From assembly GCF_004193775.1 (NCBI RefSeq), contig NC_041021.1, positions 6,805,001 to 6,869,000 on the forward strand: a stretch of DNA of 64,000 bases. Direction: 5' to 3'. Position 1 is the stretch's first letter. Each line of letters begins with the position of its first letter. The notes under the pieces were generated by a model, which saw nothing but the letters and a program-made list of their open reading frames with translations, was not told where the DNA came from and searched no databases. The stretch is from Glycine soja. Its lineage: Eukaryota > Streptophyta > Magnoliopsida > Fabales > Fabaceae. Made by a program: the position numbers and the translations under genes. This document shows, piece after piece, positions 11,589 through 24,011 of the stretch.

Positions 11589-11970
11589 TGCATGACCTCT
11601 TTAAGGATGGAAGGTGGATGGATGATCCAAATCTATTCAAGTAAGAAGTAAAATCCTTCTTTATGGAGAGATTAAAGGAGAATGGTGATATATCTTTGTT
11701 GTTTGGTGGAGTTTGGTTTAATAACATTGGGACATGGAGAATCAATTGTTAGAAACACCTTATGTAGAAAAGGAAATAAAGGGAGCAGTGTGGGATAGTT
11801 AGGGCAACAACAATCTAGGATTGGATGAGTATAATTTCTCCTTCATTAGAAAGGGTTGGGATATCCTTAATAGAGACATTAAGTTTTATGGTTCATAAGG
11901 TCTACACTCATGGGAAACTCCCAAGGGTGGGAAATGCATCATTCATTACTTCAACTCCTTAACAGGAGCA
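11589..11970 (+). pseudogene. LINE (L1-type) reverse transcriptase fragment
   Basis: From about 11590 the translation follows the region at the endonuclease/reverse-transcriptase boundary of plant L1 LINEs. Recognisable blocks are DLFKDGRWMDDPNLF, then LETPYVEKEIKGAVWD, then GNNNLGLDEYNFSFIRKGWDI (the SPGPDGFNF block decayed to NLGLDEYNF), and in another frame HGKLPRVGNASFI. A TAG stop after AVWDS and frame changes show a dead fragment. It abuts the copia gag directly. Recognition is by recalled motifs. Confidence 0.7.
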
Positions 11971-14900
11971 TTTTTATCACTTTAAGATATGTCCTAATTT
12001 AGTCCTTCCTAAGTCTAAGCCTTGTATAAACTTGAGTAAAGTTAAGCATTCTAAACCATAACAAGAGATAGTGCTAAATTGGTTTGGACATATACACTAT
12101 CTTTAACATTGTTATGTACAAACAAGCATTCTATCCAATGGGCTTTTTGCATAAAAATTGGTTTGTACAAATACACTATCAATTGAAGTTAAGCTTGACT
12201 AAGAAGACATGGAGGGCCAATCACATAAAATAAACTACATCCAATAACTTTTTTTTTTTTTGCTGAATAAATACATCTAACAACAATATAACATTAATTT
12301 TTATACAAAATATTACTAATTTGATGTTTCAATATGTTAAATTACATTATTAGTCTATTGAAACTCATAATACCGTATCACTGAAATAAACACACATAAT
12401 GTCCTTCTTATATGTTGCAAAAATAATCAATAATAAATTTCAACAGTTTTATTTTCAATATATACTAATAAGTATTTAATAAAAATTTATCTTTTATCTT
12501 ATTACGAAGCTTAGTCTTGTTACTAAAATTAAATTAAAATATGAACTTGTATGTTTTGCATGAAATGAGAAGTTGGTGCAAGCTTGTGATGATAGGGACT
12601 AAATTATGACTTTCATGATTTTTTGCCTACTATATGATTAATGAGCTATGATGTACAAATTATGAAAAATTGTTATGTTTTGAGGTTTAAGACCAAGTGA
12701 GTGTGTGACCACCTAACAATGGATGTTGCTTGATTATGATTATGAGCTTTACTAATAATATATTATTGTGAATTATTGCGATTTGCTATTAGGTTTGGGG
12801 GTGTCTAACCCTCGACAAAGTATATTTATTTTAGAGTATGATTGATGTTGAATGGGTGTGGTGTGCAGTATCGTGATAGAAATGTGAAGTAGGATATTGT
12901 GAGTGGTGTATGCCAGTGAACCTCACATGGCGGTTATGTAGGTTATGCATGGGACTTAAAGATTGTGTTTTTGGCTTCTGAGGGATGGAGTACTGACTCC
13001 CTTGTTACCATTTTAGGGATCCGATGCCACGTGTGAGGTCAAATCTCTATTTTTTGATTGAGGAGATGACTCGCAATAGGAACACGATGATATATCATGT
13101 TGATCATTCTATGGCTACCTCCCCTACCGTCTAGTGTCGGTGGATGCACAAGAGTTTCGACCCCATCTTGTTGAAGTTTATGTTTGGTGAACCCAACAAA
13201 CACCATCTTTTATCATTTTGTTGTGCCTATCTCATAGGTTGACATTGCATCTGAGTCTCCCCTACCACCTGTGGATAATGTGATATCTTTCGCGGGATCA
13301 GAATCTTCCTATGATGACTCTGAGGCTACTGTTTTTGTTCTGATTTCTCAATGGTCGATGCTACCCGGGCCTCATGCACTACCATCTAGGTCTCGTCGAT
13401 TGTCTTTGACTAGACCTAGGCTCATACCTTTTGTATTTAATCAATCATCACTTACTTTATATCTTTTTACTTAATTCTTTGGGGCTGTATATGCTACTTA
13501 ATGTTTCCATCAAGACACTTACATCTTGCTACATATTATAACTTATGAAACCTATTTATCTATATGTGGTAATCATGGAGGATCACCTATTAATCCATAT
13601 TTATCACTTGAGAATGTATGGTTAATTTATTCCGCAACTTATTCATTTTTACTTATCGACACAGGGTTTTATTACAACACATCTTTACTAATTAGAATTA
13701 TGTATGTTTTGAAAAAAGGAGCACAAGTTTGAGAAGTTTATATAAAAAAGTTTATATTTTCTGCAAAATCTGCTTCACTTCTTTTATTCTTATGAAGTAT
13801 TATGAATGTCATTGGAATTAATCATTTTTGGAAGGAAAAAAGAAAGGGTTATTTTATATATATGTAAGCCCATATTTTAGGGTCTTGCAAGTTATTCAGT
13901 TTGTGCAACATGGAGTGCATCCTTCTCACCCTTATGCTCTTATTGTTTGCAAAATTTGAAACTTCCTCTTTTTGGACTAGTGTATCGTTCAATCACACTT
14001 TGAGGGAATGAAATACAACAACAGACTGGTTAGAAGAAAAAGGATCTCATCCTTATGCTCTTATTGCTTGCAAAATATATAATCAGTTTCAAATGAGATT
14101 TCTTTATTTGATGAAAAATAATTATTTATAAATAAAAAATAATATTAATATATTAATTTTTTAAATTGAAAACAAATCAGGGAGGGCAACGCCCCCCTCA
14201 TGCCAAGGTTGGTCCGCCCCTAACATGTTGTGCACAGGTTTGATGATGAATTTTGTTTTATATACTTATCGTGAGGTTTTAGCTTAGTGCATGTGAGTTT
14301 TATTTTGGTTTGACAAATGTGTACCTAAATGTAATTGTACTGCCTCTAAGTCATGCATGCGGGTGTCATGGACATTGATTAAGAATTGATCCGAATATGG
14401 GGCTGAATGAATCCATCATGATGAGGTATTGTATTACGGAATAAATTGTGAATGCCAGATCTTTTTGCATTCAATTTCCTTTTGTAGAGTTGTAGATCCA
14501 TGTGTCATCTTTGCAATGCCTCTGATCCCACACCTTATTTCGAATTTTGTACGTACAGTTAATAACTATTTTTACATTACGACCTGTTATGTTAAGTGTA
14601 ATATTGTGTAGCTACTGCATAAAAGTAATAATTTGTTCTGTGTGGAATGGATTGATGGTTACTACGTATTTTTGGTGGGAAATATACTTGATAATGATTC
14701 TATAAAATTTGGAATCATACCAATTTCATTCTTAGAGAAATAATGATAAATGTTACAAGATGAGTATATGAAAATGAAATATAATCCTGCAGATGGGTTT
14801 TTGGCAATAGAATGGAACTTGATTTGAGACAACTGTAGTAGTCATAAAATTATGGTAAAAACTAAAGTGCTTTATTGAACTTTTGAGAAGTTGTTTGTAT

Positions 14901-15558
14901 AATTCTAGCCCCCAAATCCTGAGTTTTCTATTTTAGGGAATTTTGTCACCCAAATTGTCCGTTAATTTGTGTTATCGATTTCAAGCCAATGTACGGTTTT
15001 ATGTGTAACTTTTAGTTTTACTAAACTTGTACTATATGTTCCTTCAATAATATCCAATTACATTTATACCTAGATCTGTATAATCTTACTATCACATCAT
15101 TTAGTATAATTTCACCCCTAATTTCTTTAATTATAAAATCATACTTGATGTTTTAATTAGTTTTAAACACCTTTTTTATGAGTGAGAAAATGACTGTGAA
15201 GTGAAAAGGCAAAGGTCTACAACTAAGGAGCAAGTGCGTTTCATGAAAATTTATTCAATCAATCTCATCTATAGTATCAAGAGGAAGATATTGAAGAAAA
15301 AAAAATATCATGCATCACGACATCCCAAACTTAGTGCCAAATGTGTCATATAAATATGATACTGTGTACCTTATGCATGACCCCATTAATTGAAAGACTA
15401 GAATTTACTAACATATATATGAATAATGCACTGCATTCATATAGGACAACTAACTTTGCTTTGATGGCTGAATGTTTCAAATGACTATAATACTTTGTTA
15501 ATCCTTTGCCTTGATGTTTATGCAATTAATCTGGATTTGATGTGTCGATTGATGTGTT
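11971..15558. other. Unassigned A/T-rich decayed DNA
   Basis: No gene recognised. A run of 12-13 T lies near 12248. Between about 12780 and 13240 the composition and phrasing (CTCACATGGCGGTTATG, GGAGTACTGACTCCC) resemble plant gypsy LTRs, but I cannot place ends. A near-identical phrase, CTTATGCTCTTATTG(T/C)TTGC, occurs at about 13932 and 14053. The open stretches at 13271-13474, 13526-13732 and 14429-14611 show no recognisable protein. Confidence 0.5.
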
Positions 15559-18240
15559 TGTGACGACCCGTTACCGTTACATGAAACTAGCAACTAACTT
15601 AAGTGGAAGACATTCATTTTAATTCATTTAAAACTCTTCAATTAATTTGATTATTAGAATACTTATAAACTTTTTGCATTTCGAAGTCCCAAAGGCTAAA
15701 ACGCACAACTCCAAATTAAAACATGACATGATATATATATATATAGACACACACACACTACACCATAATAACTCAAATTTCCTCAAAACCTACATATAAG
15801 CATAAACAACTTTGTAAAGATAAACTACCTAAAATCTAAGTCAATCAACAATATAAATAAAAGTAACGAAGAACAACACAAGAAGGATTGAATTTTCACA
15901 TCCAAGCTTGCCCATCCATGATGTCTCCATGGAAATGATCAACCTCCAAACTAGCTACTCTCACAAATACAAAGTTTAAGATCATCACTGTCACAACCTC
16001 ATGTGCCACACACAAGGGTAAGCTTACCAAAAACAAACATACTTAAAACAATTTAAGAACATCAACAATTAACATTATATAAGCTTATCATCTTTAAATC
16101 ATGGTATTTGATAATAAATAAAACTAATAGCATTTAACTCACATAAGCAGACCATCTCATACTCAACCGTCATGAAACAATTCAATAATCACCATCAAGC
16201 AATAACTATCAAACATCCCCATCACGAGTCCATTAATAATCTTCACCATGTACACCAATGATAGTATCTACTCCGTGGAGATTTACACTACATGAGCAAT
16301 TAACTCAAGTATGTCCCTTAACATAGTCACATGCACCTTGACCATTCATAGAGACTCAAATCAACTCTAAGTATGGTTTGAAAAGACCTTAACCTATCTA
16401 GATATTTGCCCATCCATCTATATTCTATAGGCTCAATTCTGTTAGCCACCACCTGTCAACCTACAACACTGGGTTGAGAGCCCACCACACACCCTTAACT
16501 TATGTGTCTACTCACATCAACAACTACACTTAGAATTGAGAGTTTTGGGTTCGACACATTCGTATCCACCATCTCACTCATGGTTGGTCTCAAGTATTCA
16601 AGTTTCACCTTCAACAATAATTCATCCCATATACATTAAAAGGATCACTAATCCTCTTGGAAAGTAGTTCTCAACACTTTGATACCCCATTCAATAAGGG
16701 TGTTCATTGGTCTAGATCAACCAGATGAACCCAACGATCCAAACCAAACCCATTAAACTAGTTTGGATTTTCCGTAGTTCGGGTCCAACCAAAACCAAAC
16801 CAATTAGAACCAATTATTGGATTGAGAATTTTCAAATCAGAACTAAACCAAATATATTTGTTTGCAATGCTGAAGTTACTTATATTTTTATGTCATTTTG
16901 GGTATTTTCTTTGCATTTTATGTCCATCACGCGCGTACGCACAAAGACTCATTTTGACACTTTCATTTTCCTTTCTCACATAACCCTAAAAAGGCACTAC
17001 ACACACACGCATGCTCTCACAGAGCCTTGTCCACCCATCATTTTGCCTCCTCCTAGTGGTTGTTGACGTTGTCGTGCCTCCCTCGAACTTCCACCTAGTT
17101 TGCATTGACAATACAACTTTGACCTCCAAACCTCCTCACAATAGATTTGGCTGATTTGGTGTATGCCACAACACTATCTAATAATTTTGGGGATAAAACT
17201 GTTATTTTATATGTAGGGGTGGAACTCGAAAAGAAACTCCACTAGGCGAGACCCCTAGGTCGCCTTAATTAGCGAGATAGAGTCTTGGCATTGAACTCAC
17301 CATTTTCCAACAACAAAATCTTCTCAAATGATATAGCTAACTCCTTTTCACGCATATGAATGGTTCTCATAACAAGATTATATCATTCACAACAATCATA
17401 TGCTATCACAAAATCATTCACCGATCTCAACACCATAAAAGGTTATAAAATCATAGATTCATCACAATCATGAATCCACATATAGTTCAATAAACCTAGC
17501 AAAACATTCCAACACCTTGAATTCTTGCAACATCTGACCAAAAGCTCATATGAATATGAATCTTATGATCTCAACATAAAGTCAACTCTAATTATAAAAC
17601 AACATCATCTCAACAACATCTCATATCATCGTAAATCCATTAAGATCTCAAAATAATTAATTTATGCAAGGAAAACAATCATAAATCACATCCACAAAAA
17701 AATTGGTCATTGGACTCAAAATTGGCCAATGGACACAAAACTCATTAGTGGACACAAAACTGGTCAATGAATGTGACACAGTCAGTAGACGCAACATTAG
17801 TCATTGGACACAAAACTCATCAGTGGATGTGAAACTGATCACTGGATTCGACACTAGACACAACACGGGTAACTGGACGTGAATTTTTCAAATCATCCCA
17901 AGACAAACCTAAACCCTTTCTATTAATTTAAATACATAAACAACATAAAAAATATTTACAAATAAGAAATTTTCATCAATATTCATCAAATAATAAAAAA
18001 CCTCAACTTCAAAACTCAAATCCTGAAATGCTCAAACTTTCATTTTTTAAAAACATGATTCATTTTCAAGCAAAATTAAAATCAATCCATAACAACCAGA
18101 ACATAGAAAAAGGATGAAGCTTGCCATACCTATTCAAACTCAAAAGATGACTTTGTCAAAAGGAAGAAGGAAAGGAAGGAACTTTGGGTCATACCAATTC
18201 TTATTTATAAGAATACCTACCAATTTAGGGATCCCACTCC
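15559..18240 (-). repeat. Probable long LTR-like remnant (TGTGACGACCC start)
   Basis: Begins TGTGACGACCCG at 15559 and shares phrase order with the long LTR at 51841-54012: a TGTGAC start, then AAGTTTAAGATCATCAC and CACACAC, then a GAGTTACC/TAAGCTTACC step. It ends with a TATAAATAAG box on the minus strand near 18205. A clean CA end and a target duplication were not found. An AT/AC microsatellite sits at 15731-15759. A phrase rich in CCAAACCAAACC near 16735-16860 may be a small inserted element. Assignment is tentative. Confidence 0.4.
17700..17890. repeat. Degenerate short tandem repeat, GGACACAAAACTCATCAGT-like
   Basis: Roughly nine copies of a 19-22 bp unit, each a variant of TCA(T/G)TGGACACAAAACT, follow each other without a break. 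Drift is mostly single-base. It lies in the middle of the LTR-like remnant. Confidence 0.8.
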
Positions 18241-18817
18241 TCCCTACCTTATGGCTTTAGCTATCTCAGTTGGGCGGCCTGATACTTCCACTATTAGGCC
18301 TAAAAGGGGTAGAATTAGGGTAGCTACTAGGAAAGCATTTAATCATTACTTGTCTACTTTCTCTTGCAATATAAGAGCGAATATAGATAGCAATATAAAA
18401 TGTGACAAATCGTCCACTGAAGATAAAGTTGATATATAGTGAAGATTAATATAATCAATTGCTTCCTCAATGGAAAAGGCCCTTTATAGACTTAAGTAAA
18501 GGATTCGTTATGGGGTCAACGTCGATTCCTTGAAAATTTTGTTGTCTCACACTGGGGAATAAGGCGATGTGTCACACTCTGGATGAAGAGGAATGACCCG
18601 TAGTACAAATAGCGCCATGTGTTTTTTGTCTGTAGCAAAAGTGACCTTTAAGGAAATATTTATTGAAAACCTTTTATTCTGTTCTATGTTGTCCTTTTCT
18701 CAAATTCAAATGTTAGCAACTCACAATAAAGAGTGGAAAATAGAATTTGTATAAAACATAACACATGCACTTCCCTTTTTCGTCATACTCAGTCTTTTTA
18801 AATTTCTTGAGACTAGG
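18241..18817. other. Unassigned interval
   Basis: The stretch 18251-18439 is open on the plus strand with Arg/Lys-rich content (IRPKRGRIRVATRKAF), but I cannot match it to a family and it has no start context. The remainder has no coding pattern. Confidence 0.4.
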
Positions 18818-19034
18818 TGTTAGTTGTCTTATATGACTAACTTTTGTATAGAAAACATTTTCCAAAACTTGTATTGTTCCCTAATTTACGGTTATTTTTG
18901 TAGGAGTTTGTAAATAAATCTTGTTTTATTGTGAAATCTATCTCTAGAATATTTCTATTAGATTTAATGATGAAATTGTACAATTTTAGGTGAAAAAGAG
19001 GCTAAGTCATGAAGTGCTAAAAGTGACAGTTGAG

Positions 19035-19257
19035 CTTAGCTCATCAGTGGGCTAAGCGTGCAACCACCGCTAAGTGCAGCTTCAGTGTGCTTAGCGCAAT
19101 AGAAGAATCTGGTAGAGCATCAATATCAAGGTTGCACGTTAAGCTCGAGATCAGTACGCTAAGCGCAACAGTTATCTTCAGCCAGGCTCAGCGCACGACT
19201 AGCGCTAAGCTCATCTCCACTTACTCGCGCTAAGCGCGAGGGTGGCGCTAAGCACAA
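19035..19257. repeat. Cluster of GCGCTAAGCGC-like palindromes
   Basis: About ten occurrences of variants of CGCTAAGCG in 220 bp, in both orientations, with the full palindrome GCGCTAAGCGC at 19230. Equivalent clusters occur at 38962-39214 and 41385-41606 in related LTRs. Confidence 0.8.
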
Positions 19258-20286
19258 TGTCACAGATTCAGGGCCTATTTAAAGCCTGTCTTGTGCAAAA
19301 TTAGGGTATACCTTGGGTACAGATTTTACATAGAGTTTTAACAACACTTTTGTAGAGAATTCCAGAGCACACCACAGTGCCTATTTGGGGAAAAGAGCTC
19401 TGGAGGCAGCAAGAGGATCAACTTTTGCAGAGATACCTAGGTTTTGTAATCTCATTATTGTTAGGGTTTCTTCTATAATGGCTGGATAAACACCCTTGTT
19501 GGGGATTTCTAAAGAACAGCAGATGTAATTACTTTAATATCTAATTGATTGTGTTTCTTGTGTTCAATGCTTCTTTCAGTGCTTAAATTTTGTTTGCTCT
19601 TGGTCTGATCAACCATTTGTGTGCCTGGTTAGGTGACTTTAGCATTGGGAAATGTATTGTTGCCTTAGAAGTTGAATGAAGAAGAATTGAAACTTAGTCT
19701 TAAATGAGGGATCTGCAGATTAAGTTTTGGTTTTAAATATGTTATTACAATAATGTTGTTTGGTCTAAGTCTAGTCCAACAAGAGGGATCTAAGGACAAA
19801 GCTTAGGCTAAATTAGTTTAAACTATCGTAAGCTATTTAAGCTGAATCTAGTCCAACAAGAGGGATCTGAGGATGAATCTTAGTTTAAGTTAGTCTAAAC
19901 CTAGGAGGGCTGTCTAAATTAAGCCTAGTCCAACCAAGGGGGTCTGAGGATGAAGCTTGGATTGATTCAGTCTAACTAGGGATCGAGATTTAGTAATTTA
20001 GGCTACATCATAGAACACAAAAGCGTGATTAATTAGAGAAACATCATTATATACATCAGCTGGTTTGTTAGAAAGACCCAACATCTTTACCTACTACTGT
20101 CAATCTTACTTACTTGCATTTTTACTATTTTTAGCCTAGACTTAGTTTAATTATGTTCTAAATCATCAATTATCAATGTTTCATTCAACAATGCCTTATT
20201 TCTAAATTTAACCCTGTCTAAGACTAGTTCCCTGAGTTCGATACTCGGATTCATCCATTTTAATTTTAAATACTTGACGATCCGGT

Positions 20287-20291
20287 GCGCT
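20287..20291. repeat. Target-site duplication of the full-length Athila-like element, left
   Basis: GCGCT directly before TGATCGAGG. The same pentamer follows the right LTR at 33605-33609. Confidence 0.93.
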
Positions 20292-21281
20292 TGATCGAGG
20301 CCGTACTCGAATCAAATAAACATTAAAAATGCAGTATCTAGGAAGTGATCCTAGGTCGTTTCCCAACGAGCAATGGTCAACCAAACGTTCATAACAGATA
20401 GTAATAAAACAGTAACGAATTGGGGGGGGGGGGTTGTTTGTTTTTGTAAATTAAACAGCAAGCAAATTTGAATTAGAAAATAACAGAATTAAAACATGTT
20501 GTTTCCCCTTGATTCACAAGCAAGTCTCTTATCCTAGGTTACGAGAATTTATCCTTAATCAGTTCAACCACTTAATCCAACACTAAATTAATTTACTAAG
20601 CGAAAATTAACATAAGGCTATCATTATGTGATTAAGCAACACACACCAATTAATCATGAACGAAACTGATCATTAAGCATGAACGTAAATTAAGCGCAGA
20701 GACAATTAATCAGGTACTAAGCATGCATGGATTAATAACAACCAATATAGAGTAATTGGTGAAGAAGAAAAACTGAACAGAATTCAATAGTAATAACAAA
20801 ACCTCAAAGAGAGTTGTGCTTGATCCTCAAAAGAAAACAACGCTGGAGACTTAGCCTTCCATTAATCAGTAGAAAACGAAATTGTAATTGGAATTTTATT
20901 CTACGTGAACAGTGCGCATAAACAGTAAAATTTGGAATTCTAAAATCGTAGAATTATTCTCCTCTCCTACGAAAAAAATCCTTAAACTAAAACCTTGGTG
21001 TTGTTCTATAGTGTAGAAGCAAGCTTCATGATGATGAATCAAGTTGATTCAAGTAGTTTTGATGATGACAAAGATGATGACAAAAAGCCCAAGAAAATGA
21101 TTTCAAGATTGAATCAACAAATTCAAGATCAAGAAGATGAATTCAAGACTCAAGAGAAGAAATGAAGAATACTTCACAAGGGAAGTATTGAAAAGATTTT
21201 TCAAAAAACAAGCATAGCACAGTTTTGTTTTTCAAAAGAGTTTTTCTCAAAATTTTCTAAGTTACCATAGTTTTTTACCCT

Positions 21282-21502
21282 CTGGTAATCGATTACCAGT
21301 AGCAAAGTTTGATTTCAAAAGCTTTTAAGTGAATTTGCAATGTTCCAATTGATTTTTAAATGGTGTAATCGATTACAATATATATTGTAATCGATTACCA
21401 GTGTATCTGAACGTTGAAAATTCAAATTCAATTGTGAAGAGTCACATTCTTGCATAAAATGCTTTGTGTAATCGATTTCATGGTTTTTGTAATCGATTAC
21501 CA
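21282..21502. repeat. ATCGAT-centred palindromes
   Basis: Perfect or near-perfect palindromes CTGGTAATCGATTACCAG (21282), TGTAATCGATTACA (21364), TTGTAATCGATTACCAG (21385), a decayed copy (21467) and TTGTAATCGATTACCAG (about 21487). They form pairs about 20 bp apart that recur roughly every 80-100 bp. Confidence 0.85.
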
Positions 21503-22043
21503 GTAACAAGTTTTGAATAAAAATCAAGAGATGTAACTCTTCCAATGGTTTTCAGGTTTTTCTCAAGGTTATAACTCCTCCAGTGGTTTTCTTGACCAGA
21601 CATGAAGAGTCTATAAAAGCAAGACCTTGACTTGCATTCAAAAATACTTTTTGAATATCTTCTTCTTCTTCTTTTTCCTTTGCCAAAAGCCTTCTAATTT
21701 TTATGGTTTCCAAACCTTGTTCTTTCACAGAAAACAAAAGTGTGCTATATCTTTTCATTCTCTTCTCCCTTTGCCAAAAAGAATTCGACAAGGACTAATC
21801 GCCTGAATTCTTTTTGTGTCTCTCTTCTCCCTTTTCCAAAAGAACAAAGGACTAACCGCCTGAATTCTTTTGTGTCTCCCTTCTCCCTTTTCAAAGAATT
21901 CAATAAGACATAGTCTGAGAATTTTTTTGATTCTTCCCTTTCCCTTAAACAAAAGATTTCAAAGAACTAACCGCCTGAGATATCTTTTGTTTCCCCTTCA
22001 CAAAGTTTCAAAGGACTAACCGCCTGAGAACTTTGTCTTAACA

Positions 22044-22200
22044 CATTGGAGGGTACATCCTTTGTGGTACAAGTAGAGGGTACATCTACTTGGGTTGTTG
22101 TAACTGAGAACAAGAGAGGGTACATCTCTTGTGGATCAGTTCAAGTGGAGGGTACATCCACTTGGCTATTCAAAGAGAACAAGGGAGGGTACATCCCTTG
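22044..22200. repeat. Hairpin array with constant GGGTACA loop and varying stems
   Basis: Arms around loop GGGTACA: CAAGTAGA/TCTACTTG (22070-22092), CAAGAGA/TCTCTTG (22111-22131), CAAGTGGA/TCCACTTG (22142-22164) and CAAGGGA/TCCCTTG (22180-22200). An imperfect first member lies at 22044-22067. Stem bases differ between units, but each left-arm change is matched in the right arm. The open frame across it (22046-22363) is probably fortuitous. Confidence 0.9.
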
Positions 22201-22300
22201 TGGATCTTTGCTTGTAAAGGTTTTTACAAGGTTGAAAGAAATCTCAAGGACCACAGGTCGCTTGGGGACTGGATGTAGACACGGGTTGTTGCCGAACCAG

Positions 22301-22307
22301 TATAAAA
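22301..22307 (+). promoter_or_regulatory. Candidate TATA box of the solo LTR family
   Basis: TATAAAA after the conserved phrase GCCGAACCAG. The phrase is kept at 57171-57188 and, on the minus strand, near 4787-4800. Conservation across three LTRs supports it, but other AT-rich sites exist and no transcription start is known. Confidence 0.4.
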
Positions 22308-22889
22308 TTCTTGTGTATGTCTTCTTCTTCCCTACACTCTTTAATTTCCGTTGTGCACTTTAATTATCGCTTTTACTTTTGGTTAAGTTTCTATTTTTGT
22401 TCTTTACTTTCTTAACATTATAGTAAAAGCCTAATTGAATCTAGTAACATTAAGAAGGATAAGTTTTAATTTGTAAAGGTTCATTAATAATTAATTCAAC
22501 CCCCCCTTTTTAATTATTCTGAGGCCACTTGATCCAACATATAGGTTCTCAGCCCCAAAGCTTACAAATTTGTTTTAAGTCCAAGCCCATAAATAAAATA
22601 AAATCTGGACAAGATAAGATAAGATTGGATGAAATAAAATCTAGATGAAATAAAATCTAGATAAGATAAGATTTGATAAACTAAAATTGCCTATTCTCTT
22701 CAAGTCCAAGCCCAATTCCGGATTCAAGCCCAATTGCTTATAATTCTCCTGAAATTAAATTAAAAACATAAAATTAGTCAAGTAGGCCCAAATGATAAAA
22801 CTGCATAATTAATTTGACAATTAAGGCTAATAAGTAATTAAAATGGTGACAAAAAGGGTTAAGGAATAGGAGAAAATAATGATACATCA

Positions 22890-22908
22890 AATTCCCCCAC
22901 ACTTAGCC
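22890..22908 (-). other. Polypurine tract of the full-length element
   Basis: Minus strand reads TAAGTGTGGGGGAATTT immediately before the 3' LTR, the place and composition expected of the plus-strand primer. Confidence 0.75.
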
Positions 22909-24011
22909 TTTTGCACTCCTGGGCAAAATTATAAAAAACTAAGCAAGGAACAAATCCAGAGATATTTAAGAGAAACAATCAAACACAAAAACAATTACAT
23001 ATTTCTTAATGAATCTCAAGGAATGAAAGGAATGGGCAACATCCAACATGTAGAAAGTTAAAGAATCAAGACAGTCATGAAAATCATCCAAGCATCTCAA
23101 ACATGGCAAGATAGTCAATCAGCTCAAGAATGAAAAGTGATAAAACCTCACAAGATATGCACTCTATCTCTCAAGTGTCTAGGCTATTGTTTACTCTCAG
23201 AGCACCCATAAAAACAAACACCACATAGACTTGGCAAGACTCTAAAATTGACAACCACATCACAAACACATGCACATGAGGATCAAAAGGTCTTTTAAGG
23301 TTGTAATGGGGCCAAGGACAAGGTAGAGGAAAGTATAGGATAGAAGCTACAACCCAAAGGAATAGAGGAGCAATGGGGAATAAGTGGGAAGTAAGAAAAA
23401 GTAGTAAACCCCAAAACCAAAATTTAAAAATTAAGCATAAAAAGTAAACCCAAAACAAAATCAACCAAATCCTCAAACCGATCCAAGTCTTCAAACCAAG
23501 ACCTCAATTGTTCAACTTCATTCTTTCTTTTTTTTAATTTTTTTTGTATTTTTTTTTAATGTGAACTGTAGCAATTGAAAGCATTTGAAAAATAAAGCAA
23601 CAATTAGGCAATATATGTATATGCATCAAGCATGGCCAAAATACATCATCAAGCATGACCAACAAAAACATAGCATCCAATGAAACATAACCCTCCCCCC
23701 CCCCCCCCCACACACACACTTATTCCCAAAATAATTCCAAAGCTCCAAAATTCCTTAAGGGTAGGGTGAAATCATGGTTTTTCACTTAAGGCTTGTAATG
23801 AGCTTCAAAATAAAGAAAGGGGAACATAGGCTCAAAGGGGCTATCAAAAGAATTAATTCAAGGTAGGCTCATTTGGCTAGAGGCTTATAAGAACAAAATG
23901 ACTAAATCATCTCCCAACATGCATGTGAAGCAAGAAGTATCAACAAGAGTCAAGCCAAGGCTATTGTGCAAGCAATCAATGGGGCAAAACACATCGAATA
24001 AAATAGATGAT
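22909..24011 (-). other. 3' non-coding part of the full-length element
   Basis: No gene seen. A run of about 16 C followed by ACACACACACTTA (23694-23720) echoes the polypurine tract. Small open stretches (23494-23171, 23719-23534) have no recognisable protein. Confidence 0.6.

Larger units (their letters stand above)
18818..20291 (+). repeat. 5' LTR of the interrupted element (main part)
   Basis: About 1.47 kb before the insertion, plus 51 bases (33610-33660) beyond it. It contains a cluster of GCTAAGCGC motifs (19035-19257) and three repeats of an AGTCCAACAAGAGGGATCTGAGGA-like phrase (19770, 19850, 19930). A TATTTAAAG promoter-like box lies at 19276. The end phrase GAGTTCGATACTCGG (20227) is shared in reverse complement with 38575 and 40465. 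Confidence 0.75.
21012..22539 (+). mobile_element. Solo LTR (hairpin/ATCGAT family), 1528 bp
   Basis: Runs from TGTAGAAGCAAGC to GATCCAACA with an exact 5-bp duplication TATAG at 21007-21011 and 22540-22544; the sister LTR at 33270 shows the empty site. No internal region remains, so recombination between two LTRs has removed the body. Contents in order: ATCGAT palindromes (21282-21502), GGACTAACCGCCTGA repeats (21793-22027), hairpin array (22044-22200), a CTTGTAAA/TTTACAAG stem-loop (22210-22229), a TATAAAA box (22301) and a pyrimidine-rich tract. The host family of the missing body is unknown to me. Confidence 0.93.
20292..22889 (-). repeat. 3' LTR of the full-length element, carrying a solo LTR
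   Basis: Bounded by TGATCGAGG and GATACATCA. Removing 21012-22539 and one TATAG copy leaves about 1065 bp, close to the 1047 bp partner at 32558-33604. Differences include a run of about ten G near 20419 against seven in the partner. The pair looks only modestly diverged by eye. Confidence 0.92.

Noticed and set aside
13271..13732. Two open plus frames suggesting a gene
   Set aside because: No domain, no start context and flanking LTR-like phrasing; most likely fortuitous.
16725..17066. 113-codon plus frame
   Set aside because: Its start is a CCAAACCAAACC-like low-complexity phrase and it has no recognisable domain.
19035..19257. CRISPR-like or satellite array from the GCTAAGCG copies
   Set aside because: Irregular spacing, both orientations and a plant LTR context; not a CRISPR array or a true satellite.
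22046..22363. 105-codon open frame across the hairpin array
   Set aside because: It follows the inverted-repeat units, is not maintained in the third LTR and resembles no protein; the hairpins explain the repeats in its translation.
23171..23719. Possible envelope-like gene between integrase and 3' LTR
   Set aside because: The hydrophobic-looking frames are short, contain a C-run translation and no envelope-like layout.
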